Below are positions 24,284-34,348 of a DNA stretch of 64,000 nucleotides, one piece after another (within the stretch, counting starts at the first letter, position 1; every line of letters begins with the position of its first letter). A program made the translations under genes and the position numbers. The notes below the pieces were generated by a model. That model did no database searches. It was not told where the DNA came from and saw only the letters and a list, made by a program, of their open reading frames with translations. The stretch is from Desulfobaculum sp044987625 (GTDB lineage: Bacteria; Desulfobacterota; Desulfovibrionia; Desulfovibrionales; Desulfovibrionaceae): positions 62,001 to 126,000 of the forward strand of contig NZ_JBJDSB010000004.1 of the NCBI RefSeq assembly GCF_044987625.1, in the 5' to 3' direction.

Positions 24284-26499
24284 GACAGGCCTCCTGCTGA
24301 ATAGTCTCCTTTGGAGGAGAGAACTTCCGTCACTTCGGGGCATTCCTCGTCGGGCAGCCCCTCCTTGGTGAGGGGCAGTTCCACGATGAACAGCGTGCCC
24401 GGTCCCGGGCGCGCGGAGGTATGCTTGTCCCCGCTTGTTTCAATATAGTCCAGCGGTGCGGGACTGATGGCCGATATGCGGCCCTTGTGGTCGCTGATGA
24501 TGCCAAAGGACACGGCAAGGCCGAGCCCTGTGCCCTCGCCAGCGGGCTTGGTGGTGAAGAACGGGTCAAAGATGTGGTTGATGTCCTCCTGCGATACGCC
24601 GGAGCCGGTATCCGCCACACTGATGACCACCCGCCGCCGGTGGCTGCACATCTTGGTGCCCACAAAGATGGACCCGTCCGAGCCAATGGCGTCGAAGGCA
24701 TTGTTCAGAAGGTTCATCCACACCTGTTTCAACTTGTCCTTGTCGCCGACAATAGGAGTGACCGTCGGGTCAAAATCCGTCACGATGCTGACACGTTCCT
24801 GCTTGAAGATGTGGTCCACAAGGGACGTAACTTCCTCTATGGACTGGTTCAGGTCCATGGTTTCCATGCTGCTTTCAATGTGCCGTGAAAAGCCCAGCAG
24901 GTCGGCGACAATCTTTTTGCAGACTTTGGTCTGTTTCTCGATAGTTTTCAAGTCTTCACTGAGCTGCGACCCATCGGGCGCGTCCTCGATGAGTAGCTGG
25001 GCATAGCCCAGCACGATGCCGAGGGGGGTGTTGATTTCGTGCGCCACGCCGCCGGCCAGCTTGCCGAGGTCCTGCATCTTCTGGGAGTGGATGAGCCGCT
25101 CCTGATATTGCTTGATGATGGTAATATCACGCGCGGTCAGCAGCAGGCCGATGATTTCGTCGTTGTCGTAGACCGGCACCTTGATAATGTGGAACCAGCG
25201 CTTCTGGTCGCCGCTTTGCAGCAGCTCCTGCTTGGACATGGGGTGTCCGCTGAGCAGGATTTGCATGTCTTCGTGATAGTTGCCGTCGGCGACGTATTCG
25301 TCAAAGAGGTCAAAGTCCGTACGCCCGACGATGTCGGACTCATTGAGATGATAATAGGTGCAAAAGGCTTTGTTCACGGCCATGTAGCGCAGGTCCGTCC
25401 CCTGAAGTGACACAAGGTCCGGCGTCACGTCGAGGATGGTCTTCATGAGTTGCTGTTGGCGCTCAAGGTCAGCCTGCGTCAACTGCAACTCCTCAAGGTG
25501 CTCCTTGAGGGCGAGGGCCATGACGTCAAAGGTTTCGGCAAGGCTTTGGATTTCGTCGCCCATATTCTCCACAAAGACATCACACTCGCGGCAGGTCTGG
25601 AGCTTTTCCGGGTAGGACTTGGGCGAGCAGTCCGGGCACAGCGTGCCCGCCAGATACCAGCACCGCCGCCTGTCGTCCTTGTAGGCCGGGCACTCGGTTT
25701 TGCCGCATTGTTGAATCTCCCAGCAGTTGCGGTACAGGCGCGGGCCGGTCTGCACGTCCAGATTGCCGCGGACCACGTCCTCTGCGCTTTGGCGCAGGGC
25801 GTTGATGCGCGCGGCCACATTGCGCGAGAAGATGCTCCCCAGCAGCACGGCCACGGCGGCCACGGCGGCGGTGACGCCCACAATGGTGGTCAGCACCCGC
25901 CGCTGCACGGCCTGCACCCGCGCCTGCGAGACGCCAAGGCGCACCGTGCCGAAGGTCCAGTCCCCAATGAGAATGGGCGCGGCAAAGTCGTAGATGCGCT
26001 TGTCTCCGGTATCCAGCAGTTGGATGCTGACGCCGTTCTCCTGCGGGGCGTTGGCGCCTATAAGCTCCACTGGGAAGCCGCGTTTAAAGGTGTGTACCAG
26101 TACGTCGTTGTTTTTGTCCTGAATAAAGGCGTAGAGCGTGTAGTCCGACAGGCGCTCAATTTCGTCCACGAGGTTTTTCAGGCGCAGAAAGTCCTTGGCC
26201 AGCAGGGGGTCCACTGCGCGCGAGGCCATATTCACGGCCATGCTACGGCCCCGGTCGCGGTTTTCCTCCAGCAGGGTGACCACGGCCACGCGGCTGACCA
26301 GCACCGCCGACAAGACGCCAAAGAAGATCACCACGCTGGTGATGCCGAAGTTAATCTTATCCTTAAAGCGCATCCGCGTGAGCAGGCGGATGCCGGGCAG
26401 GGGTTTTCGGCCATAGGGGTCCAGCCGTTCGCGCAAAAAGCGCAGAAACGGATTGGTCAGGCGCTGGAGCAGGGAAAGGGGTGCGTTGTGCTCGGTCAT
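24271..26499 (-). CDS. Membrane sensor histidine kinase with HAMP, two-CW cysteine segment and PAS
   Basis: 742 residues. Two membrane segments (about 52-75 and 202-224) enclose a periplasmic sensor of ~125 residues. A HAMP-like region follows, then a cysteine-rich stretch (about 259-306: CWEIQQCGKTECPAYK, RRRCWYLAGTLCPDC, CRECDVF) of the two-CW type, which may bind metal. A PAS domain spans about 350-460. The phospho-acceptor box is LAGGVAHEINTPLG (H487) and the ATPase has LLNNAFDAIG, DTGSGV and GTGLGLAV. It starts six bases after the PhnD-like lipoprotein gene and overlaps the receiver gene, so the binding protein probably supplies its periplasmic input. Confidence 0.9.
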   Translation of the reverse strand: MTEHNAPLSLLQRLTNPFLRFLRERLDPYGRKPLPGIRLLTRMRFKDKINFGITSVVIFFGVLSAVLVSRVAVVTLLEENRDRGRSMAVNMASRAVDPLLAKDFLRLKNLVDEIERLSDYTLYAFIQDKNNDVLVHTFKRGFPVELIGANAPQENGVSIQLLDTGDKRIYDFAAPILIGDWTFGTVRLGVSQARVQAVQRRVLTTIVGVTAAVAAVAVLLGSIFSRNVAARINALRQSAEDVVRGNLDVQTGPRLYRNCWEIQQCGKTECPAYKDDRRRCWYLAGTLCPDCSPKSYPEKLQTCRECDVFVENMGDEIQSLAETFDVMALALKEHLEELQLTQADLERQQQLMKTILDVTPDLVSLQGTDLRYMAVNKAFCTYYHLNESDIVGRTDFDLFDEYVADGNYHEDMQILLSGHPMSKQELLQSGDQKRWFHIIKVPVYDNDEIIGLLLTARDITIIKQYQERLIHSQKMQDLGKLAGGVAHEINTPLGIVLGYAQLLIEDAPDGSQLSEDLKTIEKQTKVCKKIVADLLGFSRHIESSMETMDLNQSIEEVTSLVDHIFKQERVSIVTDFDPTVTPIVGDKDKLKQVWMNLLNNAFDAIGSDGSIFVGTKMCSHRRRVVISVADTGSGVSQEDINHIFDPFFTTKPAGEGTGLGLAVSFGIISDHKGRISAISPAPLDYIETSGDKHTSARPGPGTLFIVELPLTKEGLPDEECPEVTEVLSSKGDYSAGGLSWQR

Positions 26500-26505
26500 G
26501 CCGTC

Positions 26506-27444
26506 CTACCGGGAAAGGTTAAGGCCAATGCGCCTGGCAAGGTCACGTACGGGGTCGAAATCCTTGTCGTGGGCCGGGATGATTTCAATAATTTGGGCCA
26601 GGTCCAATATTTGCCGGTCTGCCGGGTCGGACATGGAAAGGTCCGCCATGGCCTCGCTCACCTTGCGGACCACCTCGGGGTCAAGGCCTTTGCGCGCGGC
26701 GTAGACCCAGCCGGGGTACCAGCGGGTGGTGGCAAGGACGCGGATGCGTGAGAGGTCGATAGCGCCTTCCAAAACGTCGAGGGTGCCCTCGCGGATGGAG
26801 CCGACGCCAAAGCGTCCGGAGTACACGCCAAGGACGACCTTCTCCTGCTTGCCGCCCGGTCCGGGGGCAAAGGCGATTTCCGCAAAGTCGTGCTTTTTGA
26901 TGCCGTTTTCAAGGAAGTGCCCAAGGGCGAACAGGTAGCCGCCGGCGGAAGAGGGGTCCACCGCCAGCCAGTGCTGGCCTTTGACGTCCTGTAAGGTCTT
27001 GATGTCCGGGTTGTCGGTACGGACGATGATTTGCCCGCGGAAGTTGGCCCCGCGCCCGCGCTCCACCACTCTGGCAAAGGCGCGCGCGCCGTAGCGGTCC
27101 GCCAGCTTCACGTAGATGAAGGGGTTGGAGAACGAGATATCGATGAGGCCTTCGCCCACCATGTTCATGTGCTCATCAAAGGTATCGGGGAACACTTGGC
27201 GGAATTTCAGCCCCGTAGCCTCGGACAGATGCTCCACCAGCAGGTGGTGGCGCTGGTAGGATACGCTGTGGGAGTACTGTGGCAGATAGGCGTAAGTGAT
27301 TTCCCCTTTGCGGGCACGGAAGGTGACCTCCTCCCTGTGGGAGAGATCCACTTTTTTCACCGGTTCGGGGTCCGTGCAGCCAAAGACCGCGACGAAGCCG
27401 AGAATGATGGTGAGCGCGAGGGTGTACTTCAGAGGTCTGAACAT
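26506..27444 (-). CDS. PhnD-like periplasmic substrate-binding lipoprotein
   Basis: 312 residues with a lipoprotein signal (lipobox FGC, Cys23) and a phosphate/phosphite/phosphonate-type binding fold: ITYAYLPQYSHSVSYQRHH, EGLIDISFSNPFIYVKLADR, DPSSAGGYLFALGHFLENG and RWYPGWVYAARKGLDPEVV. The start at 27444 has AAGGA upstream. No transporter permease or ATPase lies nearby; instead the next gene is a membrane histidine kinase. Such orphan PhnD-like proteins often serve as sensory partners. The ligand is not predictable from sequence alone. Confidence 0.83.
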   Translation of the reverse strand: MFRPLKYTLALTIILGFVAVFGCTDPEPVKKVDLSHREEVTFRARKGEITYAYLPQYSHSVSYQRHHLLVEHLSEATGLKFRQVFPDTFDEHMNMVGEGLIDISFSNPFIYVKLADRYGARAFARVVERGRGANFRGQIIVRTDNPDIKTLQDVKGQHWLAVDPSSAGGYLFALGHFLENGIKKHDFAEIAFAPGPGGKQEKVVLGVYSGRFGVGSIREGTLDVLEGAIDLSRIRVLATTRWYPGWVYAARKGLDPEVVRKVSEAMADLSMSDPADRQILDLAQIIEIIPAHDKDFDPVRDLARRIGLNLSR

Positions 27445-27588
27445 GATGTTTTCCTTAAGGGTGCGATGGTAGAGCGCATTTACCATACCCTGACGCGCCC
27501 CGAAGGGAAACCCCGTCAAAAGGCCGGGAAGCAAGGGTTGTCGCGGGGCCGACGCGGATGCGGCGAGGGGGGCGCGAAAAAAAGTTCC

Positions 27589-27637
27589 AAAAAAATTTCG
27601 TCACAGGTGTTGACTATCCCCCCCGGCGGACTAATGT
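27589..27637 (+). promoter_or_regulatory. groESL promoter
   Basis: TTGACT (27610-27615), 16-base spacer, TAATGT (27632-27637), preceded by an A7-TTTCG tract and CAGGTG. It resembles the hsp20 promoter in both sequence and spacing. Confidence 0.55.
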
Positions 27638-27704
27638 TTCATGCGTTGCCCGGTTTTCGGGTTTGCTTTTTGCTGAATCAAGCTATAACTGCTTAGCGTC
27701 GCGA

Positions 27705-27731
27705 TTGGCACTCGCCATGACCGAGTGCTAA
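27705..27731 (+). promoter_or_regulatory. CIRCE operator (HrcA-binding) upstream of groES
   Basis: TTGGCACTC (27705-27713), nine bases, GAGTGCTAA (27723-27731). This matches the CIRCE consensus TTAGCACTC-N9-GAGTGCTAA with a single mismatch. It lies in the predicted 5' leader, about 40 bases before the groES start, so repression by HrcA is expected. hrcA itself is not in this window. Confidence 0.93.
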
Positions 27732-27768
27732 CAGCGCATCGAAAAAATTCGCTAATGGAGGAACCGAA

Positions 27769-28059
27769 ATGAAGTTGAAGCCGCTTAACGATCGAGTCCT
27801 GGTCAAGCGCCTGGAGAGTGAGGAAGTGTCCGCCGGAGGCATCATCATCCCCGACACGGCCAAGGAAAAGCCCATGCGTGGCGAAATCGTGGCCGCTGGC
27901 CCCGGCAAGACCGACGAGTCCGGCAAGACCATCGCTATGTCCGTCAAGGAAGGCGACATGGTTCTCTTCAACAAGTACGCCGGTACCGAGATCAAGATTG
28001 ACGGTAAGGAACACCTCGTCATGCGCGAGGATGACATCCTGGCTATCGTCGAGCAGTAG
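27769..28059 (+). CDS. groS: Co-chaperonin GroES
   Basis: 96 residues, standard length. The heptameric lid of the GroEL chamber. The typical opening MKLKPLNDRVLVKR, the mobile-loop region SAGGIIIPDTAKEKPMRGEI, and GDMVLFNKYAGTEIKIDG are all present. GGAGG precedes the start. groEL follows after 42 bases. Expression should be governed by the CIRCE element in its leader. Confidence 0.98.
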   Translation: MKLKPLNDRVLVKRLESEEVSAGGIIIPDTAKEKPMRGEIVAAGPGKTDESGKTIAMSVKEGDMVLFNKYAGTEIKIDGKEHLVMREDDILAIVEQ

Positions 28060-28101
28060 AATTTTCGATCGCAAATAGATTTTTAGAGAGGAGAGACCAC
28101 A

Positions 28102-29748
<1,647 letters not shown>

Positions 29749-29784
29749 ACGCCATCCGCGACCATTCCATTGCGAAGACATATG

Positions 29785-29814
29785 GGCCGGCCCTTCGGGG
29801 CCGGCCTTTTTTTT
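29785..29814 (+). terminator. groESL terminator
   Basis: GGCCGGCCC, loop TTCG, GGGCCGGCC followed by eight T residues, 37 bases after the groEL stop. Confidence 0.95.
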
Positions 29815-29926
29815 GCGTCCTTTGTCTGGAGCGGGCGGAGGGCTGGCAGCCAAGTCAGGTGCCCAGCGGTGGCGGGAGGAGGGAGTGAGGAGGGATGGGT
29901 GGTGGCGTGGTGGGTGAGGGCGGGGC

Positions 29927-30045
29927 TTTTTGTGCTCCGCAGGCTCAAGGGTCGCGGACCCTTGAGAATCCCGAGTGCGCTCATCACGGGTGCGCGCAGA
30001 GAAGGCGCTCGTCACCCCTGACGGCTCTCGTCCGTGTGGATGGAG
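29927..30045 (+). repeat. Dispersed intergenic hairpin element, copy after groEL
   Basis: Left flank GTGCTCCGCAGG, perfect stem CTCAAGGGTC (29944-29953), loop GCG, GACCCTTGAG (29957-29966), AATCCCGAGTGCGC, then CGTCACCCCTGACGGCTC and TCGTCCGTGTGGA. Compared with the copy at 1205-1375 the stem has changed on both arms yet stays fully paired. Confidence 0.85.
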
Positions 30046-30142
30046 ATGGCGGGGCGTGGGTGTGGATGAAAGATTGGGGAGTGGGGTGTTTTCGTTCGTC
30101 GTGTGCCGCACGTTGCGGCGTAGAAGATGTTCTTCTCGCCAC

Positions 30143-30555
30143 GGAAACATTTGTGGATATTTCGCTCTAATCGGGTGTAATCGATTGTATTTGCATCTCC
30201 TTAGGTTTTGGTGCGGTCAAAATTTTGAGCGGTTGAGCGCTTTTGCGGGGTTGAAAACGCTCCAAAATGGGTTTGAGAGGGGAAAAAAAGGGTGGTGTGA
30301 CGGATGCCAATTGCTGTTTTAGGCGTGCCAATGCTGGTGGATGCGTTGCGAGGTGCTTCGGTATGGCGTGTGATGGCGGTTGGTTGCGTCCTAATTGTGC
30401 TTTTTGCGGCGCCAAGGCATCATGTATGTCAATTGACAGACTCTAGAAGTCACTCTTCTAGTTGCAGTATATTTCGAAATAATTGGGTGTAATCGGGTGT
30501 AGATGGCTCTCATTGTGTCTCTTTGGGTTTGAGATTTTGGGCAAAATGTTTCCGC
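30143..30555 (+). repeat. Diverged duplication in the groEL-downstream gap
   Basis: A ~75-base unit starting ATATTTCG...AAT(C/T)GGGTGTAATCG is found at 30157 and again at 30469, offset 312, with matching downstream blocks GTA...CTC...TTTTG. The motif GGAAACATTTG occurs at both ends of the region. Confidence 0.5.
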
Positions 30556-30567
30556 ATGGAAACATTT
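30544..30567. other. Perfect 10-bp inverted repeat
   Basis: AAATGTTTCC, loop GCAT, GGAAACATTT. No T-run follows, so it is more likely an operator or RNA hairpin than a terminator. Two further hairpins flank it: CTAGAAG/CTTCTAG (30433-30451) and CATGTTGTC/GACAACATG (30617-30638). Confidence 0.6.
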
Positions 30568-30713
30568 GAGGCGCTGGAAATGGGGTAAAGGGGGCGATTC
30601 ATGGGGGATTTCGTGTCATGTTGTCCCGAGACAACATGTCCCCGCTGGCAATTTTGAGCGCAAAAGGCTACACACGCACAGACGCGCATCACCTTCAACC
30701 ACCGGCGACCCGC

Positions 30714-30983
30714 ATGTTCAAGTTCATCGTTCTCGCGCTGGTCCTTATATGGATAATGGGCCTCTTTCTCGGCAGGAAGCGGCGGCTTATCAAAAGTACG
30801 TCCCAGCTTGTGCGCCTTATTCTCTGGGCGTGTTTTGGCTTTTTTGGGGCGACGGCTTTGCCGCGCATGGATATGTACCAAGGCCATAACGTGTTCTTGG
30901 CCGTGTCGTTGGTGCTGTGGATTGCCGCGTCGTGGTGGGTGGCGGGCGCGCTGACCCGCTCCATGGACAAGAAGAAGTCCTAA
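30714..30983 (+). CDS. Small hypothetical membrane protein
   Basis: 89 residues with three probable membrane segments: FIVLALVLIWIMGLF near the N-terminus, LVRLILWACFGFFGATA in the middle, and VFLAVSLVLWIAASWWVAGA before a basic tail DKKKS. The start MFKFIV is chosen because the hydrophobic segment begins there; no clear ribosome-binding site is visible, and earlier in-frame ATGs at 30618 and 30636 are possible. I do not recognise a family. Codon pattern and the clean membrane topology argue for a real gene. Confidence 0.5.
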   Translation: MFKFIVLALVLIWIMGLFLGRKRRLIKSTSQLVRLILWACFGFFGATALPRMDMYQGHNVFLAVSLVLWIAASWWVAGALTRSMDKKKS

Positions 30984-31073
30984 CCCGTGCCGCGCGAAAA
31001 AGCCCGCTCATTCCGGCTTGCGGCGCGGCGTGAACGGGCTGGTGTGCGTTGTGGCGCTGGGCGGCGGCCTCTG

Positions 31074-31415
31074 CTAGGGCTTAACCACAAGCAGGAACAT
31101 CTTAAAGCGCTTTTCCGCGCGCACCCCGTGGGGGATGTTGGCGGGCATGACGATGGCCTCGCCGGCGGGCACCGTGAAGTCCTCGCCGTCGATGGTGACG
31201 GTGGCTTCGCCGTCTAGCACATGGACGATGGCGTCGCCCGGCGCGCTGTGGGTGCTGATGGCTTCCCCGGCGTCAAAGGCGAACAGGGTGGTGTTCACCG
31301 TAGGCCGCTGGCTGATGGTGCGGCTGACCACTTGGCCGGGGGCGTAGTCCACAAGCTCCGCCATGACCACGGGCTGGGAAAAGGGCATGTTCTTTATCAG
31401 TGTTTCTTCTGGCAT
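31074..31415 (-). CDS. Cupin-domain protein
   Basis: 113 residues forming a single small beta-barrel cupin. The two cupin motifs are recognisable as HSAPGDAIVHVLDGEATVTI and PAGEAIVMPANIPHGVRA. The metal-binding residues are thus partly conserved (H56, H65 and the C-terminal H). GGCAAGGAGGCACC precedes the start at 31415. It is monocistronic here. Such small cupins are common in anaerobes and of unknown substrate; a function cannot be given. Confidence 0.85.
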   Translation of the reverse strand: MPEETLIKNMPFSQPVVMAELVDYAPGQVVSRTISQRPTVNTTLFAFDAGEAISTHSAPGDAIVHVLDGEATVTIDGEDFTVPAGEAIVMPANIPHGVRAEKRFKMFLLVVKP

Positions 31416-31730
31416 GGTGCCTCCTTGCCGGATATTCCGGCTGTGTCTGCATGATGTGCGTCCACAGTAGCCTACCACAGCCCCGCCGCCTTGACGTGCG
31501 TCAAACCCCGGCCACTTTTCCCAGACGGGCTTCAGCCCGCGCCGCCCTTTACAATATGGGCGGATTATTCCTATGTACCAGTCGCTGTGTGAGACAGCGC
31601 CGCCGCCTGTGTGTGGCCGCGCTGCGCAGCGATACAGCGCCAAGTCCCGCCCGCGACGCGACGCAGCGACCCGCCCGCGCCGGGCCTCTCCCCGCAGACG
31701 GGGCCACACTCTAGCCAGGAGACCAGACCT
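31416..31730. other. Divergent intergenic region between cupin and yajQ
   Basis: About 315 bases that must contain both promoters. I see no clear consensus boxes, repeats or small gene. Confidence 0.5.
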
Positions 31731-32225
31731 ATGCCGTCTCTCGACATTGTCAGTCAGGTGGATTTGCAGGAAGCCGATAACGCCGTGAACAACGTGGTCA
31801 AGGAAGTGGCCACGCGCTACGACTTCCGCGGCGTGCACACCGAAATCAAGCTGAACCGCAAGGACAAGGTCATCAGCATCGTCACCGGTGACGAGATGAA
31901 GATCAAAGCCCTGCGCGAGATGCTCATCGCCCATTTTACCCGCCGCAAGCTCGACTCCAAGTGCTTGGAGTTCAAGAAGCACGAGGCCACCTCGCAGGGC
32001 CAGCTCAAGCAGGACGTGGCCATCAAAGAAGGCATCTCCAAGGAAATGGCACAGAAAATCGTGAAGACCATCAAGAATCTGAAGCTCAAAAAGGTGCAGC
32101 CCGCCATTCAGGACGATCAGGTCCGTGTGACGGCCAAGCAGATTGACGACCTTCAGACGGTTATGCAGACCCTCAACAACGCCGATTTCGACCTGCCGCT
32201 GCAGTTCGTGAACATGAAGCGCTAG
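31731..32225 (+). CDS. yajQ: YajQ family nucleotide-binding protein
   Basis: 164 residues, standard length, with two ferredoxin-like halves. MPSLDIVSQVDLQEADNAVN at the N-terminus, the VATRYDFRGVHTEIKLNRKD segment, and the C-terminal ADFDLPLQFVNMKR are diagnostic. Members bind nucleotides or RNA, and some are c-di-GMP effectors in Xanthomonas and Pseudomonas; which applies here is unknown. AGGAGA lies eight bases before the start. The uup-like gene follows after 11 bases and is likely co-transcribed. Confidence 0.95.
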   Translation: MPSLDIVSQVDLQEADNAVNNVVKEVATRYDFRGVHTEIKLNRKDKVISIVTGDEMKIKALREMLIAHFTRRKLDSKCLEFKKHEATSQGQLKQDVAIKEGISKEMAQKIVKTIKNLKLKKVQPAIQDDQVRVTAKQIDDLQTVMQTLNNADFDLPLQFVNMKR

Positions 32226-32236
32226 CGGAGACAGGC

Positions 32237-34171
32237 GTGGCGCTCATTAGCATCAAGGATATTCGGCTGGCCTTTTCCGACGCACCCGTTCTGGACGGCG
32301 TCAGCATGCAGATTGAGGCCGGGGAACGCGTGTGCCTTGTCGGCCGCAATGGCGAGGGCAAGTCCTCGCTTATGCGCGTGGTCACCGGGGACATGAAGCC
32401 TGACGGCGGCGAGATTGCCATCGGCAAAGGCGTGCGTGTTGCCCGTCTGTCGCAGGACGTGCCGCAGAACATCACCGGAAGCGTGTTTGAGGTGGTGGCC
32501 ACCGGCATTGGCGAGATGGGCACCGCCCTCTACGATTACCGCTCCGCCGTGGCCGCTGTGGAGCGCGACGCCTCGGCCATGCCCGCACTGGAGGCGGCCC
32601 AGCAGGCCGTTGACGCCAGCGGCGGTTGGGAATCCTACCGCACGGTGGAGACGGTGCTCTCGCGCCTGAAGCTGGACGCGGATGCCGAGTTCGCCACGCT
32701 GTCCGGCGGCCTGAAGCGCCGCGTTATGCTGGCCCGCGCTCTTGCCAGCGATCCGGATGTCCTGCTCCTTGACGAGCCCACGAACCATCTGGACATCGAC
32801 TCCATCACGTGGCTGGAGGAATTCCTGCTCCGCCACGTGAAGACCCTCTTCTTCGTCACCCACGACCGCGCGCTGCTCCAAAAGCTGGCGACCCGCATTG
32901 TGGAGTTGGACCGAGGCCACCTGGCCGATTGGCGGTGCGACTACCAGACCTACCTCACGCGCAAGGAGGAACTCCTGCACGCCGAGGAAAAGGAATGGGA
33001 CCGCTTCGACATTAAGCTGGCCGAGGAAGAGCAGTGGCTGCGCAAGGGCGTCACCGCCCGCCGTCGCCGCAACATGGGCCGTCTGCGCGACCTCAAGAAA
33101 ATGCGCGAACAGCGCAAGGCCCGGCGCTACCGTCCCGGACAGGCCAAGATGCAGCTGCAGGAGGCCGGGCTGTCCGGCAAGCTGGTGGCCGAGGGGCAGG
33201 ACCTGACCGTGGCCTTTGACGGCGCCCCGGTGTTCAGCAATTTTACCACCGCCATCATGCGCGGGGACAAGGTGGGCATCATTGGCCCCAACGGCGCAGG
33301 CAAGACCACGCTGCTGCGCACCCTGCTGGGCAAGCAGACCCCGGACAGCGGCGCCGTACGCCTTGGCACCAATCTGGAGATTGCCTACTTCGACCAGCTG
33401 CGCGCCAGCCTCGACATGGACGCCCGCGCCTATGACGTGGTGGGCGACGGGCAGGAGTGGGTGACTGTGGACGGCAACAAGCGCCACGTTATGGGCTACT
33501 TGCAGGACTTTCTGTTCACGCGCGACCGTGCCCGGAGCAAAGTCCACACCCTGTCCGGCGGCGAGCGCAACAGGTTGCTCCTTGCCAAGCTGTTCACGCG
33601 TCCGTCCAACGTCCTCGTCCTTGACGAACCCACCAACGACCTCGACGCCGAAACGCTGGACCTGCTGGAAGAACTGCTGATGCAGTACACCGGCACCGTG
33701 CTGGTGGTCAGCCATGACCGCGCCTTCCTCAACAATGTGGTCACCTCCACCATCGCCTTTGAGGCGGACGGCGTGGTGCGTGAATACGTTGGCGGCTATG
33801 ACGACTGGCTGCGTCAACGGCAGCAGGACGAGGAGAGCGCCGGTCCCAAAAAGGCCGAAGCGCCAAAACCCCGCCAGCGCCCCCGCGCCGACGGCAAGCG
33901 CAAGCTGACCTTCAACGAACAGCGCGAGCGCGACGCCCTGCAATCGGAATTGGACGAGACCCCGGCGCGCATCGAAGCCATGGAGGCCGCCCTTGAAGAC
34001 CTCAGCGCCAAGCTGGCGGACCCGGACTTCTACCAGCGCGACCCCGCTGGCTTTGAGGCCGCAACGCAGAATCTTGGCAAAGCCGAAGCTGAGCTTGACG
34101 CCGCCCTTGAGCGGTGGGAGGAAATAGAAAGCCGTTTGGCGGAGTTGTCGGAAGACGGCCCGGCCGCGTAG
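32237..34171 (+). CDS. uup: ABC-F family ATPase, Uup type
   Basis: 644 residues, soluble, with two ABC cassettes and no membrane domain. Walker A motifs GRNGEGKSS and GPNGAGKTT; signatures LSGGLKRR and LSGGERNR; DEPTNHLD and DEPTNDLD. The linker holds the basic RARRRRNMGRLRDL-like arm, and a C-terminal coiled coil (about 555-640, DELPARIEAMEAALE-like heptads) is typical of Uup. ABC-F proteins act on stalled ribosomes; Uup is also tied to branched DNA and precise transposon excision. The start codon is GTG at 32237 with GGAG upstream. Confidence 0.93.
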   Translation: MALISIKDIRLAFSDAPVLDGVSMQIEAGERVCLVGRNGEGKSSLMRVVTGDMKPDGGEIAIGKGVRVARLSQDVPQNITGSVFEVVATGIGEMGTALYDYRSAVAAVERDASAMPALEAAQQAVDASGGWESYRTVETVLSRLKLDADAEFATLSGGLKRRVMLARALASDPDVLLLDEPTNHLDIDSITWLEEFLLRHVKTLFFVTHDRALLQKLATRIVELDRGHLADWRCDYQTYLTRKEELLHAEEKEWDRFDIKLAEEEQWLRKGVTARRRRNMGRLRDLKKMREQRKARRYRPGQAKMQLQEAGLSGKLVAEGQDLTVAFDGAPVFSNFTTAIMRGDKVGIIGPNGAGKTTLLRTLLGKQTPDSGAVRLGTNLEIAYFDQLRASLDMDARAYDVVGDGQEWVTVDGNKRHVMGYLQDFLFTRDRARSKVHTLSGGERNRLLLAKLFTRPSNVLVLDEPTNDLDAETLDLLEELLMQYTGTVLVVSHDRAFLNNVVTSTIAFEADGVVREYVGGYDDWLRQRQQDEESAGPKKAEAPKPRQRPRADGKRKLTFNEQRERDALQSELDETPARIEAMEAALEDLSAKLADPDFYQRDPAGFEAATQNLGKAEAELDAALERWEEIESRLAELSEDGPAA

Positions 34172-34348
34172 GCTGGTGAAGACGGCATTCTGCCGCAAGC
34201 GTCGCGCACGGCTCGGCCACGAGTACAGGCCCTGCGCACTGGGCGCAGTGCTCCGCGCCGCGTTCCGCCGGTTTTACGCCGCCCACGGTGGTGATTGTGG
34301 AGCGGACAGCTTGGGGCGCATGGCCCCAAAGGACAAAGGGAGACGCGT

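Larger units (their letters stand above)
29749..30713. other. Intergenic region between groEL and a small membrane protein gene
   Basis: About 960 bases. It contains the groEL terminator, one copy of the dispersed hairpin element (29927-30045), an AT-richer stretch with a diverged internal duplication (30143-30235 and 30464-30555), and three separate hairpins (30433-30451, 30544-30567, 30617-30638). No supported gene. Confidence 0.65.

Noticed and set aside
32222..34198. 658-residue minus-strand open frame across uup
   Set aside because: Antisense shadow of a conserved ABC-F gene; composition-driven absence of stops.
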